From: Isoetes taiwanensis
Lineage: Eukaryota; Streptophyta; Lycopodiopsida; Isoetales; Isoetaceae
Assembly: GCA_021234155.1 (NCBI GenBank)
Contig: JAJEKV010000223.1
Coordinates: forward strand, 1-64,000
DNA length: 64,000 nucleotides
Reading direction: 5' to 3'
Of the stretch, positions 12,081-22,494 are shown one piece after another. Position numbers and translations under genes: made by a program. Every line of letters begins with the position of its first letter. Positions within the stretch are counted from its first letter, which is position 1. A model generated the notes under the pieces. It was not told where the DNA came from. It did no database searches and saw nothing but the letters and a program-made list of their open reading frames with translations.

Positions 12081-13400
12081 TTCTAACAATCCTCAAGTTG
12101 GAACATCCTGCTGCCATGCTATGGCAGCATGGAAGAGCAAGACACATTTTCATACTCTCATCCTCACACTTTGATTTGAACATAGATATACAAGGAGAAT
12201 GCATCTTTGCACACTTTGATAAGAAGACTTGAAGACCAAGGTGAGGACATTTGACAAAGGTCATACAAGCAAGCCATGGAAGGTGATTCAAGCAAATGTT
12301 GAAGAGTTGAAGACCCCTTGAAGAGTTCTTGGTATGTGATGCCACTATTTGAGTTCTTGGCATAACTACATTTCTTGATTCCGATCTTAAACCTTCTACA
12401 ACCCTTACCATGAAATATGCCCATGAGAACCCAAGCTCCATGCCTACACATCATCTCCTAAGGAAAATTGGCCTAGAAGATTTTTTCTAGTCAAAACTTC
12501 TCCTTTACATGTCATTCACATCCCACACACACTTGCCATACCATCACCATCTCATTGAAGCATAAATCTCCACTTGATTTGGTCGTACACATGGTCAAAA
12601 GGTGAGAGAGATTGCAAAATTCCTAACGGAAGCAATTAAGAGTTAAAATTTGCCTAGAAAATGCAAATTATATGCATGGGTACTTAAATTGACCAATGGT
12701 ATCACTCAAAAAAGGCCAAGTCACCATACATGTCATTTTCATTGCCATCTCACATCATACACGTGTCACCCCTTTGAAATTCCACCCTTAGCAAAAAATC
12801 TTCAATTTAAAGTGTATAAGTTCATAAGGATGACATATTATCTTGCCACATCATCACCTACACCTCCACATCATCATCCACATGTCATACACATCATCTC
12901 CATATCTTCTCATGTTTTGACTACAAAAAATATTCTTAGCCAAGTTGATTGACACCTCATCACTCCTACTTGCCATGTCATCCTTACATTGCCAACTCAT
13001 CATGCCTACATGCCACATCACCATTCTTATACCTCTTTTCAAAGCAAAAATTGAAAAACGTTTTTTGCAAAAAAGATTCCACGATCCTTTGAGAGCATAA
13101 AAAAAGATCCTTTTTGCAAAAAAGAAATTCAAAAAATTCGTTTATTTGGGCCTTCAAATATAATTTCTTGGGAATCGTGCCTGACCTTACATTGCAAAAA
13201 AAAGTTTCCTATCTATCCCCTCCCCCAAACAAAAGCCTAGATTCCTTAGCCAATCACCCCAGTGGTATATTCGGGCGTGTGGGGGCGATGGGAATACCGA
13301 GGCCCACGTGGATACAACACGCATTTTATTAATAATATTGATTTTGTCTGTTGTTAAATACCCGGTCTTCTCATTTGAATTTGGCCTGTGGGATATTTCA
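12081..13400. other. no gene recognised
   Basis: AT-rich with many short CATCATC/CACATCA-like tracts (12520-13030). No domain or splice structure is seen. Confidence 0.5.
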
Positions 13401-13419
13401 AGAACCCTAATCTCTGGAA

Positions 13420-13677
13420 ATGCCAGGATCCGGCAAATTAGCTCGAAGCAACCACCCAATCATGACCCCGAGCTGTCGGATTGTCCTGTATGACACCAAG
13501 AATTCATCACATAAGCTAAAAGTCCGGATTGGCCAAGAACGGGGTAAACAGGGGAATTTTAAAAGGGGATTTTGTCCTCAGAAGATTTTCGAGGGCTTTG
13601 AGGTGAAAGACAGATCGATTACCTTGAAGAAGGACCGGTTCACACATCTGGAGCTTGATTCTGCCTTCCAAACATGA
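13420..13677 (+). CDS. possible small gene of unknown function, 85 codons
   Basis: An uninterrupted basic 85-residue frame starts at ATG 13420 (MPGSGKLARS) and stops at 13677. The upstream bases include AACCCTAA, a telo-box-like motif common in plant housekeeping 5' UTRs, 17 bp before the ATG. The sequence is hydrophilic, without a signal peptide or membrane segment, and I recognise no family. It could equally be a chance frame or an exon of a lost gene. Confidence 0.3.
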   Translation: MPGSGKLARSNHPIMTPSCRIVLYDTKNSSHKLKVRIGQERGKQGNFKRGFCPQKIFEGFEVKDRSITLKKDRFTHLELDSAFQT

Positions 13678-14680
13678 TGTTTCGCATGAATTATTGACAA
13701 ATTTATGTTGTTTACTTGACCGTATACCTTTTTTATCCTGTGCCCAAGACTTAGAGCTTGGAAGTATTATTGTTTGCCTGTGTGATCCTGAGGTGAATGA
13801 AAATCCGAGCCTTGTTGATAAATTGATGAGTGCTTCCTATTGATTTTGTGACAGACATCATTCCTATACATTACTTAGCCTTTGCATCTCATTTCGAGAA
13901 AGGGAGAAAGGAGAAGCATAGCATATAAGCATCTATAATATGAGTTCATGGTAATAAAAAAGGTTTGCTTGATTTATTGGTAAAAGTTTAAGCCTGCACC
14001 ACAGGGTCATTGATCTGTAATTGCAACTCCATACTTATATTCTGCTCAAGTAACCTTCATTAATTCATTTGCATAAGTCATTTAGGCATTAATATTGCAT
14101 AGAAAAGAAAAAAGGTGCATCCAAACATCTAGCAATTCCAAATTTATCTGCTATTCATATTCTGTGACAGGTAGTTATCAAAAAAATCAAAATTCCAAAA
14201 AGATATACATCTTTCTGCAAAGAGCACTCTAGAACATTGTGTGCAGACATTTTAGAGAGGGATTGAAGCATCAGATCTCAAAAAGAAGCTATCTTTATCG
14301 AGTTTGAAAATTTAACTCTCTCCCGAGGATATTGACCAAAAATTGACCTGGTCAGGAATGCTTATTTGACAAGCTTGTTTTTATCAAAATCTATCTACTT
14401 TTTTTCCAACATCCTTTAAGGTCCTGTGCAGCTCTAGAATCAAGAATCATGAGTAAAATCCCTTTAATTTGCATTTGACATGCATTCTTGCAAGGCAGAC
14501 TTTTTTTCTCTTTAGGGAAAGTTGTTCTTAATCACCGTTGGAGCATGTTTCTTGGGATTTTTCACGCAGGGTGGTTGCCTCAAGCAACTTGGAGGTTCTA
14601 AACCACTGAGGTTGAAGGTTTTGCCAGGAACACCTTCATCATTTTGGAGGCTCTACCGAGATTACTTCCTGGAATTTGAA
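13678..14680. other. no gene recognised
   Basis: AT-rich sequence without recognisable domains. Its first part could be the 3' UTR of the candidate at 13420. Confidence 0.4.
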
Positions 14681-14689
14681 CTCATGGCC

Positions 14690-15605
14690 CCAGGAGAACT
14701 AATGAAGCACCAGAGCATGCTGAAGCACAGAAGAATCATGAAGCTTCTGCTGCAGTACCAGGTGTGAGTATACAAGAAAATACAGGTATGCCTTGTCATT
14801 ATTTTGAACTGAATATGCCAATTCCTGTCCCTACTTTTGATGCAAGCATGAATGCTAACAATTTTCTGAAAACTTTTGAGGAGTATTATCAAGAATATGG
14901 ACACAAGAAAGGTTGCAAATTTTCTGAGTTTAAAAAGTGTTTCAAGAATGATGAGGTCAGAGCTTGGTTTGAATATTTTATGAGTTTAGGAGCTAATTCT
15001 TGGGATGAATTAGTTAAGAAATTCTTGGCAAGGTTTAGTAAGCTATTAGATCCACATGATTTGATTTTTGAACTGCAAACCTTTCATATAAAGCATGGTG
15101 AGAGTGTTCACCAATATATGGAAAGGTTCAATCTCTATCTTGTCAAGTGTCAAATCAACCAAGTTCCTAACCATACTTTGCACCTTGTGGCATCTTTTAT
15201 CAGAGGTTTGAGCAGTAGACCAAGAGTGCACAGGAAAATGCTCAAGATCCAAAAACAGGAAGGCTTTGACACAATACATAAGGCTTTTACTAAGGCCACT
15301 GAAATTGCAGAGATGATTTCTTACATACCAGATGATATGCACTCACCCCATGATCCTTTCTTTCCAGATTATGAGTAGGAATACATGGGACCAGGACCTG
15401 TGCCAGTTTATGCTGTTCAGAAGGAAAAGAAAAAATCAAAAGTGGAGGATGCTGAGGGTCCTGTGGCAGATGTGAGAGCTGAGATAATCAAAGTGTCAGA
15501 GGCTCTAGTCGAGGTGACCAAGTAACTCCAGGAAATGAAGAACTCCAAATCTGAAAAGGAGAATTTATCCACCTTGTGCTCACTGTTCGAGAAATTCTCG
15601 TTCTT
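14690..15605 (+). pseudogene. Ty3-type LTR retrotransposon gag fragment
   Basis: An open stretch (ATG 14788, open upstream to about 14690; stop at 15376-15378) matches the Retrotrans_gag domain layout: FLKTFEEYYQEYG, then VRAWFEYFMSLGANSWDELV, then HGESVHQYMERFNLYLVKC. After the stop the frame continues as a Lys-rich linker to a degenerate zinc-knuckle-like CAHC...DYC in a shifted frame (about 15570-15610). Gag forms the particle of LTR retroelements. No protease, reverse transcriptase, integrase or LTR is seen nearby, so only a fragment remains. Confidence 0.75.
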
Positions 15606-15654
15606 CTGATTACTGTTGGTATAACTATTTTTTATTGGAGACCGATTTATTTAA

Positions 15655-15760
15655 CAAATTCCACTTATAAGGTATGTGCTAAAATTATTGCCTTGAGAAT
15701 TAAAGATCATTTGCAAAAAAATGTATCAGCCTGAATCAATCTGCCTTTCTTCCTAACAGA
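15655..15760 (+). pseudogene. LINE reverse-transcriptase fragment
   Basis: The translation YKVCAKIIALRIKDHLQKN followed by NLPFFL resembles the conserved LINE RT segment (YK..AK..A.R.K..L) that precedes the QSAF motif. An in-frame TGA interrupts it. It is directly followed by the T-run of an oppositely oriented LINE tail. Confidence 0.55.
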
Positions 15761-15764
15761 TTCA

Positions 15765-15765
<1 letters not shown>

Positions 15766-15795
<30 letters not shown>

Positions 15796-16745
15796 GGGAA
15801 AAGTGGGGCTTTTATGCTTCATTTAAAGAAAATACATAAGGAAAAGGAGTGAAGATATCACTCTGGTATTCGCCTTTCTTACAAGAAAAGGCTTACAAAA
15901 GATATACAGTAGATAATATAGTCTATGTTGTGGTCTAGATACGAGACCATCAAATAGCCTTAGGCTGAGATTTAGCATAAGGTAACTTATGTAGAAGATG
16001 TCTAGAAAGATCTATCCGATATTATAGAAAAATTGAAGTCCTCTGAGTCCACATAATTGAAGCTATTCTGCAGCATAGATGAGGTCCTGGATAGTAAGAT
16101 CAGCTATCGTTGTGTTGCCAAAGATGTTCAGCATTTTGTCTAGCTATTTGATGGTGTAAGTAGAAAAATCAAGAGGCAAGAGCACATGTGCCTGACGTTT
16201 GCTGCCATTTGTGAAACAGAACCTCAAAATATGGCTTTAATCCATTAAATCTCTATACTCCTGACCTTTTTAGCATCTGCTTCGGAGCCTTTGTATGTAC
16301 CACTTCTTGTTTCAATTGGATCATTATGTCAGCAACCTTTGTTTGTTCGGGAAATGGATTGGACTTCCCCTTCTTCAGCCCCACGCACTGGTGCACCTAG
16401 TTTAGCCAGCCCTGTGAGGTAAACCATTTGCATCAGTTATTATGGTAAAGGAAAAATTGAATTTTCCTTTGAAGACTCCAATTCTATCCCATTCTTTGCC
16501 ATTTTTTTTCCTTTTTGTTGTTCATGGGCCATTGTTGATTCTTCCAAGACCAATAGAAAATTACATTTCAACTAAATCAAATTAGGATCTTTCTTCTCAA
16601 TGGCCACTCGGTTCCTATGCTTCCAAATAGCCCTGCTTGTATTCACCAATTTGGAATGAGATTCTAAGAATTGCCTCAGGAGTCCCTTTGTTAAGCTGTA
16701 TGTTCAAAATTCTTCTAACCAAGGGCATTCGAAAACATGATTTGA
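15766..16745 (-). mobile_element. 5'-truncated LINE 3' end, antisense
   Basis: A T-run of about 29 bp (15766-15794) is the reverse complement of a poly(A) tail. The following 950 bp are the reverse complement of the 3' part of the LINE at 47170-47960. For example GGTGCACCTAGTTTAGCC near 16389 is the reverse of 47530, and the CAAATCATGTTTTCGAATGC region near 47151 is at about 16725. It is therefore a truncated insertion of the same LINE family, on the minus strand. Confidence 0.75.
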
Positions 16746-16983
16746 TGTTGCCAATACGTAAAGTCCGGGCAGGCTGCATTCAACCAATCAAGTTATGACA
16801 CATGGCAGATATTCATTTTGAGAATGTCACCTACGGGAGTTCTTGGTCTACATTCTGCTATCTTGGTCTACATTCCGAAATTTCCTCCGCTTGCTACTCG
16901 CTATTCTGCAACAAATCAGTCTTAGCATGAATCAACGACTGAATGCAGCCTGCCCCGGACTTCACGTTGAGAGAATGCCCCCC

Positions 16984-17097
16984 TGGGCTTGGTTCCAACG
17001 CAGTCAAACCGGCCGACACCGGGCTTGATTCCAACGCAGTCAAACCGGCCTCCGCCTCCCGCGTCGGCCGATTTTCCTGCGCTGGAATCAAGCCCAG
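16984..17097. repeat. 36-bp tandem repeat with an inverted copy
   Basis: GGGCTTG[G/A]TTCCAACGCAG followed by TCAAACCGGCC is present at 16985 and 17021. A nearly exact inverted copy of the first 19 bp lies at 17079-17097. Confidence 0.7.
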
Positions 17098-17111
17098 CGG
17101 GCCATTCCCTT

Positions 17112-17177
17112 ATACAAAATACACACTCTACAAGTGTTCTCCTGATACAAAATACACACTCTACAAGTGTTCTCCTG
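17112..17177. repeat. 33-bp tandem duplication
   Basis: ATACAAAATACACACTCTAC and the following bases are repeated head to tail at 17112 and 17145. Confidence 0.8.
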
Positions 17178-17764
17178 CCATCTCCAATTCTGGCACCTCT
17201 GCTATACTCACCCTCAACCATTTTGAAGAGGGAGGTGCCCCCTCTTGAGTGCGATAACCAGTACCACTCTGACACTACCAGACTTGGTTTTCCTTTCATG
17301 GTTGCTATAACAATGGTAGCATATGCCTCAAATCTATCAATATTACTGCTAGCAATGGGCATTCCACTACTAGTGGTGGATCGCTCTTGGACTTGACCAA
17401 GCCCTTGGGGAGGCCAAGATCACTTGGACTCTTATGTAGCCTGCTGCAGTTGCAGGCCTAGTTTGAAGAGCACTGCCTGATTGAATAATCTTTACAGATG
17501 CCTATTATTTATCACAATTTTATAGTTTTATCCATCTTATATACGGCCCGTATCTATCAAATCAAATATACCTTGCTTTTTGTTGGCCTAAAATACTACA
17601 TATATATGTCATCTGAGCAACATCTCCCCTTCTTTGGAAACGATTGAGTGTACTCACCTCCAATTGCTTACAAATTTACATATTGTGCTAAAATATTTTA
17701 GCAGTTACCTCCTCAGATTTCCTGCTTTCCTGCTTTTCTCAGGTGCCAAAAGAGGCCAATTAAT

Positions 17765-18290
17765 CTGGCTTATGGGTTCCAACAGCTGCAAAGCACGGTT
17801 CCTTCAGCTAGCACGATTCCTTCACCTTCTTGAGCATACCCTGCCATCATCAGATTCCATGCAAATAGACTTGGGTTTCGCAAACCATCAAAGACCGTAC
17901 GAGCCTCGCCCAACCAGAACAGTAATATAGGCTATCTGCTGACAAAAAGTCTTGTTCCCTATTTATCACATAATGATTCCATCTTAATAAAAAGAGCTAA
18001 AGGAAAGAAAGAAGCTTTTAATATGGAAAACATATCCTGCAATCATGGCATTCGTGAAACTAAACGTCTAATTTGGGATCTGTCATGGCACTCGTGAAAC
18101 TAGACCATCGATTTGAGATCTCTCAAAGACCTGACGAGCCTCTTAAATTCTGAGACTTAGCATACATGTCAACAAGAGTATTACCTAAAACAATGTCAAA
18201 TTGGTCACCACTCCTTATGATATCATCGTGAATAAGCCTTCCTTTCTCAAGCTCTGCACTTTGTTGCACACGAGGTATAGTCGTTCTTCC
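17765..18290 (-). pseudogene. pentatricopeptide-repeat (PPR) protein fragment
   Basis: On the minus strand 18285-18140 reads as a plant PLS-class PPR segment: ELEKGRLIHDDIIRSGDQFD then VLGNTLVDMYAKSQNL. After a one-base shift comes EARQVFERSQIDG. A second PPR unit, EARTVFDGLRNPSLFAWNLM followed by MAGYAQEGEG, lies at about 17920-17800. Frameshifts and stops show it is dead. PPR proteins of this class bind organelle RNA for editing or splicing. It ends about 400 bp from the PHF5A stop codon. Confidence 0.7.
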
Positions 18291-18705
18291 TTCCATAAAC
18301 CCTTAAGATCGTTCAAAAGCTAGGCTGTTGCATTGGCTGAATAGCAAAGCAAAGAATTTGAATAGAGTCCATCGCTTGCAAGCTGTTGAAGAAATTAGGA
18401 AGATTGTGGACAAGCCATGTGAAATTTTAGATTTTTTAGCTCTCCATAAACTAGGTCCAACTTATATTCACATCTATGTCTTCGCTCTGTGTTTTCTTTA
18501 ACTTTCTGATAATAGTCCTATATAAGATAAATGAAACAGCCAAAACCAGACTAGATGGCAGGTAATAGAAATAAGAACCACCAACACCAATTTCTATATC
18601 TATACCAATGTTTTCATTCCATAAATTCTTTACTCCTGCTACTAGAATTTCTTTCCAATTCAGAAAATGGTTTGAATACTTAATATATACATCTTTTTAA
18701 CACGG

Positions 18706-19038
18706 CTATCTCTTCTTAAAACCGTATTTTTTACGTTCATAAAACAAATCAGTTTTAGCACTTCCAAGATTAACTATTTTGGGGCAGCCATCGCGGTCTT
18801 TCTCTTGTTGAGTACACTCCTTGCAGTAATATGCATCTGATATGCCAAGCCCACCACAGATAACGCATCTTCCTTGATAAGAACCATAGTTACATTCATC
18901 ACATACCCGAACCAATGTGCATGGCCTCACATAAGAATCACAGATTACACATTTTCCATCACACTTCTCACAGAGTCGGCCAATTGCTATGCCAGGTTGT
19001 TTGCGACACATGATTAAATCAGGATGATGTTTAGCCAT
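18706..19038 (-). CDS. PHF5A: PHD finger-like splicing factor SF3b subunit PHF5A / Rds3
   Basis: One open exon encodes 110 residues, the full length of this extremely conserved family. It begins [16 protein letters not shown] and ends [11 protein letters not shown]. Paired cysteines form the zinc-binding knots: [25 protein letters not shown] and CKEC. The protein is a small core subunit of the SF3b complex of the U2 snRNP in the nucleus and helps hold the branch-point adenosine. The start ATG is the family start. A 5' UTR intron probably lies upstream (19065-19309). No defect is visible. A Mutator-like element sits about 200 bp upstream of the 5' UTR and a dead PPR gene lies downstream. Confidence 0.97.
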   Translation of the reverse strand: MAKHHPDLIMCRKQPGIAIGRLCEKCDGKCVICDSYVRPCTLVRVCDECNYGSYQGRCVICGGLGISDAYYCKECTQQEKDRDGCPKIVNLGSAKTDLFYERKKYGFKKR

Positions 19039-19064
19039 TTAGCTTGTAAACTGGAAAGATATTC

Positions 19065-19309
19065 CTGCACAACACAATATCCTTTAGCGCAGATTTGGCA
19101 TCTTCATATGGTAGAAAAGGTGAGGATGATAGATTAGTCACATGCATTTACAAGAATAGAAGATTATGCTCTGGCTTAAGTAAATGAAGACGCATGTTTA
19201 AAGAAAAATGAGATTCCAGGTACAGAAATCATAAAACCTGATACTGAGAAATTTTACCAAACACGCAAAGATGAAAACTCAGAGGGATTGATAAACTGGG
19301 AACACATAC
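19065..19309 (-). other. probable 5' UTR intron of PHF5A
   Basis: On the minus strand a donor GTATGT follows GCGGAATACG (19310 and above), and an acceptor TTGTGCAG ends at 19065, 26 bp before the ATG. A leading exon of about 70-90 bp (19310 to about 19385) would carry the telo-box. Leader introns are common in plant housekeeping genes; the exact ends are inferred. Confidence 0.5.
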
Positions 19310-19367
19310 CCGTATTCCGCACTCCGCAGTCACCTCGCCTTGCGTCAGAAAGGAGCTTCCCCACCGG

Positions 19368-19375
19368 AACCCTAA
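19368..19375 (-). promoter_or_regulatory. telo-box in the PHF5A leader
   Basis: AACCCTAA on the plus strand (TTAGGGTT on the gene strand) matches the plant telo-box found near the transcription start of translation and splicing genes. Confidence 0.45.
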
Positions 19376-19574
19376 AGTTCAATAAGGATCAAAAATAATT
19401 TTCAATGGTTCATATAGATACCGGAAAACAAATTCCTTTTCTACGCATATCTAATTTATATTGGGTAGATTCTATTTTTGATACCCATTCCACACGTGCA
19501 TGGTGTGCAGTACTATTGTTTATAAAACAAGATGCTAATGCATCAATGGGTCGCCCATTGGAATGGGCTCCCAA

Positions 19575-19583
19575 ACAACATCC
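19575..19583. repeat. MULE 9-bp target-site duplication, left
   Basis: ACAACATCC, identical to 21175-21183 on the other side of the element. Confidence 0.9.
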
Positions 19584-19876
19584 GGACCCCCGTATTTGGA
19601 GTCCGGGATCCGGTTTTTCTGGACAGATTTGACTCGGTCTTTCCGGACTCCCGTAATCAGCCACGTCATGCCCATCAGAACGCGATGGGAGCCATCAACC
19701 CGGCCATGCCATTCCCGCATGCATCCGATGCCATTCGGGAATGCATCTGAACTGCGCGGTTCAACCGTGCATGAGCATACCAGGGTCTGCTGCCCTGGTA
19801 CTTCATTCTCACAAGTGTGGCAGGTACGTGGTACCTGCGGGCAGGTGCATTCAAGAGGGCCACTTTTGAACGGACG
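19584..19876 (+). repeat. MULE left terminal inverted repeat
   Basis: About 293 bp, matched by the reverse complement of 20884-21174 over its whole length with substitutions and small indels. Shared landmarks include GTCCGGGATCCGG, GGGAGCCAT and TTCAAGAGGG. Confidence 0.85.
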
Positions 19877-20040
19877 TCGGCGGGGAACGAGGCGGCCATG
19901 GTTTTTCCGCCATGGGTAACATGGTATTTTTGCACGAGTGACGGTATTTCTGTCCATGAATAACATGGTATTTCTGGCGATGACCACTGAGGTTAACACA
20001 ACATAAGTTGTTTTAGAGCAATACAACTATTGCCACTTAA

Positions 20041-20117
20041 TCCTGTCTTTGCATTTATGTTGCTCTGGTTTCTAGTTGGTGAATAAAGCTTGACGTCCTT
20101 CAAAAAAAAAAAAAAAA
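20041..20117 (+). mobile_element. 77-bp retro-insertion with A-tail nested in the MULE
   Basis: A short segment ending GACGTCCTTC plus an A-run of about 16 (to 20117) is flanked by the 12-bp direct repeat ATTGCCACTTAA (20029-20040 and 20118-20129). It contains AATAAAG 18 bp before the tail. This is the pattern of a severely 5'-truncated LINE, SINE or mRNA end inserted by target-primed reverse transcription. Confidence 0.85.
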
Positions 20118-20361
20118 ATTGCCACTTAAAAATTGACATAGTCCTCACATTTCTAAGGCCATTATCACTAAGGTTGTGACAACATAAAATGTTTTACATC
20201 AAGTTCACTATTAAACTTTGACTAGCGGATTAGCTTAATGTAGTTAGTTAACATAGTTAGTCACTAAGGCCATGAACAACATAAATTGCATGGTAATTTC
20301 TTTGTAAGGTAGTATGTGATAAATATTATTGCACTTTAATATGATATTACTCGGAACACAC

Positions 20362-20668
20362 CATGGTATTTCAGGCCTTATATCATGGTATCTCTGGCCA
20401 TAGACCATGGTATTTCTGGACATAATGAAGGGTATTTCTGGCCATTGACCATGGTATTTCTGGCCATAGATCATGGTTTTTCTTGACATAATGAAGGGTA
20501 TTTTCGGCCATAGACGAGGTATTTCGGCCATAGACCATGATATTTCGGCCATAGACCATGGTTTTTCGGACATAATGAAGGGTATTTCGGCCATAGACCG
20601 GGGTATTTCGGCCATAGACCATGATATTTCGGCCATAGACCATGGTTTTTCCGATATAATGAAGGGAG
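20362..20668. repeat. minisatellite with higher-order structure inside the MULE
   Basis: A unit of about 23 bp (TATTTCGGCCATAGACCATGG) is repeated some ten times. Every three or four units a variant GGACATAATGAAGGG appears, giving a higher-order period of about 105-110 bp. Scattered relatives lie at 19900-19985. Confidence 0.8.
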
Positions 20669-20883
20669 CCGCTCTATCAATCTTCTTTGCTCTATCAATG
20701 TATCGAATAACTTACCGGGTCCAACTTCGGGGTCGTCCTCCTCGCCTCCATGGTCGCCGGCCGCTCAAATCACCGGGCGCTTCAATGGGTGAATGAGAGG
20801 AGCATCAAAAATTCGAGAGGAAATTGGCCACAAATCCAACCATTGCCAATTCCGCTCCCCAGCTGGTCGGAAATATTACCTCG

Positions 20884-21174
20884 CGTCCGTTCAAAGGTCG
20901 TTCCCTCTTGAATGCACTCCCGCCGCAGTACCACGGACCTGCCGCGGGACTTGTGAGAATGAGGTACGAAAGCGGTGCCAGCTCAGAGGCGGTTGAAACA
21001 GCGCAATTCAGATGCATGCCCGAATGGCATCGGATGCATGTGGGAATGGCATGGCCGGGTTTATGGCTCCTATCGCGTTCTGATGGCCATGGCGTGGCTG
21101 ATCACGGGAGTCCGAAAAGACCGAGTCAAATCTGTCCAGAAAGACCGGATCCCGGACTCCAAATACGGGGGTCC
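20884..21174 (-). repeat. MULE right terminal inverted repeat
   Basis: Counterpart of 19584-19876. It ends GGGGGTCC and is followed by the ACAACATCC duplication. Confidence 0.85.
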
Positions 21175-21363
21175 ACAACATCCCTAGTATAGACCTATAA
21201 CTTATGTGTATGTTTCTTGGTTGATATAAGTTTCGCGTCAAGTAATGGGCTCCCAGATAAGATCCTTAAAATAGACTAATTTATATGTGTATATATTTCT
21301 TTGTTGATATAAGCTCCATGTGAAAAACACAGCATGCAGGAACCTCGGAAGTATGGAAGTTCA

Positions 21364-21396
21364 TAGTAAGATAAGATAAGATAAGATAAGATAAGA
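21364..21396. repeat. (AGATA)n microsatellite
   Basis: About six perfect AGATA units. Confidence 0.9.
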
Positions 21397-21699
21397 CCCA
21401 ATATTTATTACCATGGTTTAATGCCCAAGGAAGATGCTTTTATGCCAGGCTACTTTTCAATTTACTTTGGGAACCATGATGTGCAAAATTTATTGACATG
21501 GAAACACATATTAAGATATTGTGTGAATATAAATTTTCACAACATGTTCTTATAAACTTTTAATCACCACCTTCCCCTTAAAAAACTCTGTTTGATTGTG
21601 CACAACTTAAATTTGGTAAACATGTAATTGAAGGGCATATTATTTTAGCGGAGATTGGTCTTCTCCCTTTGGAAGCACATGCAATCTTTTGCAAGGGTA

Positions 21700-22175
21700 G
21701 TCATTCACGAGCTTGTCCAAACAAAGTCTTGGAGAAATTATGGTCCAAACAAGGGAGAAGAATGCCCCTTCTAAAATAGAGGTGAATCCAATGGTAATTT
21801 ATGGAGAACAAGCTTATCTAAAGGTGTCGTTACCAAAGCACAATGGGGGTCTGATTGCAAGATACAGAACGAGCGCACACCATCTCGAGGTAGAGACAGG
21901 CAGGTTGGCACAGAAGTCCCAAGAACGAGATAATATGCAAATATTGTGGCAAGACAGAGATCGAGGATGAAAACCATATGTTCGTGCAATGTTCGGCCTA
22001 TCCGGATTTAAGAGCTAAATTTCATATAGATGCTCCAATTTTGTATATGTTCTTGGAAGTGGATCCGAAGATTTTATGTAGATCTTGGAAGGGTTTCAAG
22101 AAACAAACTTTCTTGGATTCACAAATATAATGACCACTTAGATAGAGGAAGCTTACCAGCATAAAGCAAAATTGC
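21700..22175 (+). pseudogene. LINE 3' fragment with zinc-binding C-terminus
   Basis: The frame GLIARYRTSAHHLEVETGRL continues after a shift to a CCHC-like cluster (ICKYCKTEIEDENH-type, near 21935-22010: C..C.....DENH..V.C). This aligns with the LINE fragment at 43400-43600 (LIASIRTGAHHLRIEMGRW and CHYCQMGVIEDESH). It is the tail of a LINE ORF2; nothing upstream of it remains. Confidence 0.65.
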
Positions 22176-22378
22176 TTAATTAATAAAAGAAAACCCTACC
22201 ATCTTTCGTAGAGTATGACAAAACCCTTGTTTATATATCTTGTAATAATTTAATCCTTGTTTGGAAGGCCACATTGAGTGCATTCTTGACATTGCACCTA
22301 CAAAAGCTGTAGATAAGATAAGAATGCCCACCAGATAAAATAAACCATACATGCTTTTCATAATTTTTTTTTTTTTTT

Positions 22379-22490
22379 TTAGCACGTTTGCACAAACACA
22401 AGTTGACACTTTCAAGCAATTTTAGAGTGTCCACGCGTTGCTGCCAACTAGAATTTTTGTCTACGTGGATACACTTACATCCGTTGGATT
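22379..22490 (+). repeat. dispersed repeat copy 1, preceded by a T-run
   Basis: After a T-run (22360-22380) the sequence GCACGTTTGCACAAACAC and the next 90 bp resemble 26667-26770. Nature unknown. Confidence 0.6.
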
Positions 22491-22494
22491 TCCT

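Larger units (their letters stand above)
19584..21174. mobile_element. non-autonomous Mutator-like element (MULE)
   Basis: The unit is 1591 bp, bounded by long inverted repeats (19584-19876 and 20884-21174) whose tips read GGACCCCCGTATTTGGAGTC. It is flanked on both sides by the 9-bp direct repeat ACAACATCC (19575-19583 and 21175-21183). Long TIRs plus a 9-bp duplication are the Mutator signature. No transposase is present; the core is a minisatellite and a small nested insertion. The repeats have diverged, so the insertion is not very recent. It lies about 200 bp upstream of the PHF5A leader. Confidence 0.9.

Noticed and set aside
16922-17396. Frames of 100-146 codons on both strands
   Set aside because: They read across 36-bp and 33-bp tandem repeats and show repetitive, composition-driven protein sequence.
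19535-20026. 163-codon minus-strand frame
   Set aside because: It covers the MULE terminal inverted repeat and a target duplication; the mirrored TIR yields similar frames.
20244-20796. Frames with repeated GRNTMVYG / ISAIDHGISAID motifs
   Set aside because: Direct translation of the MULE minisatellite in several frames; not a repeat protein.
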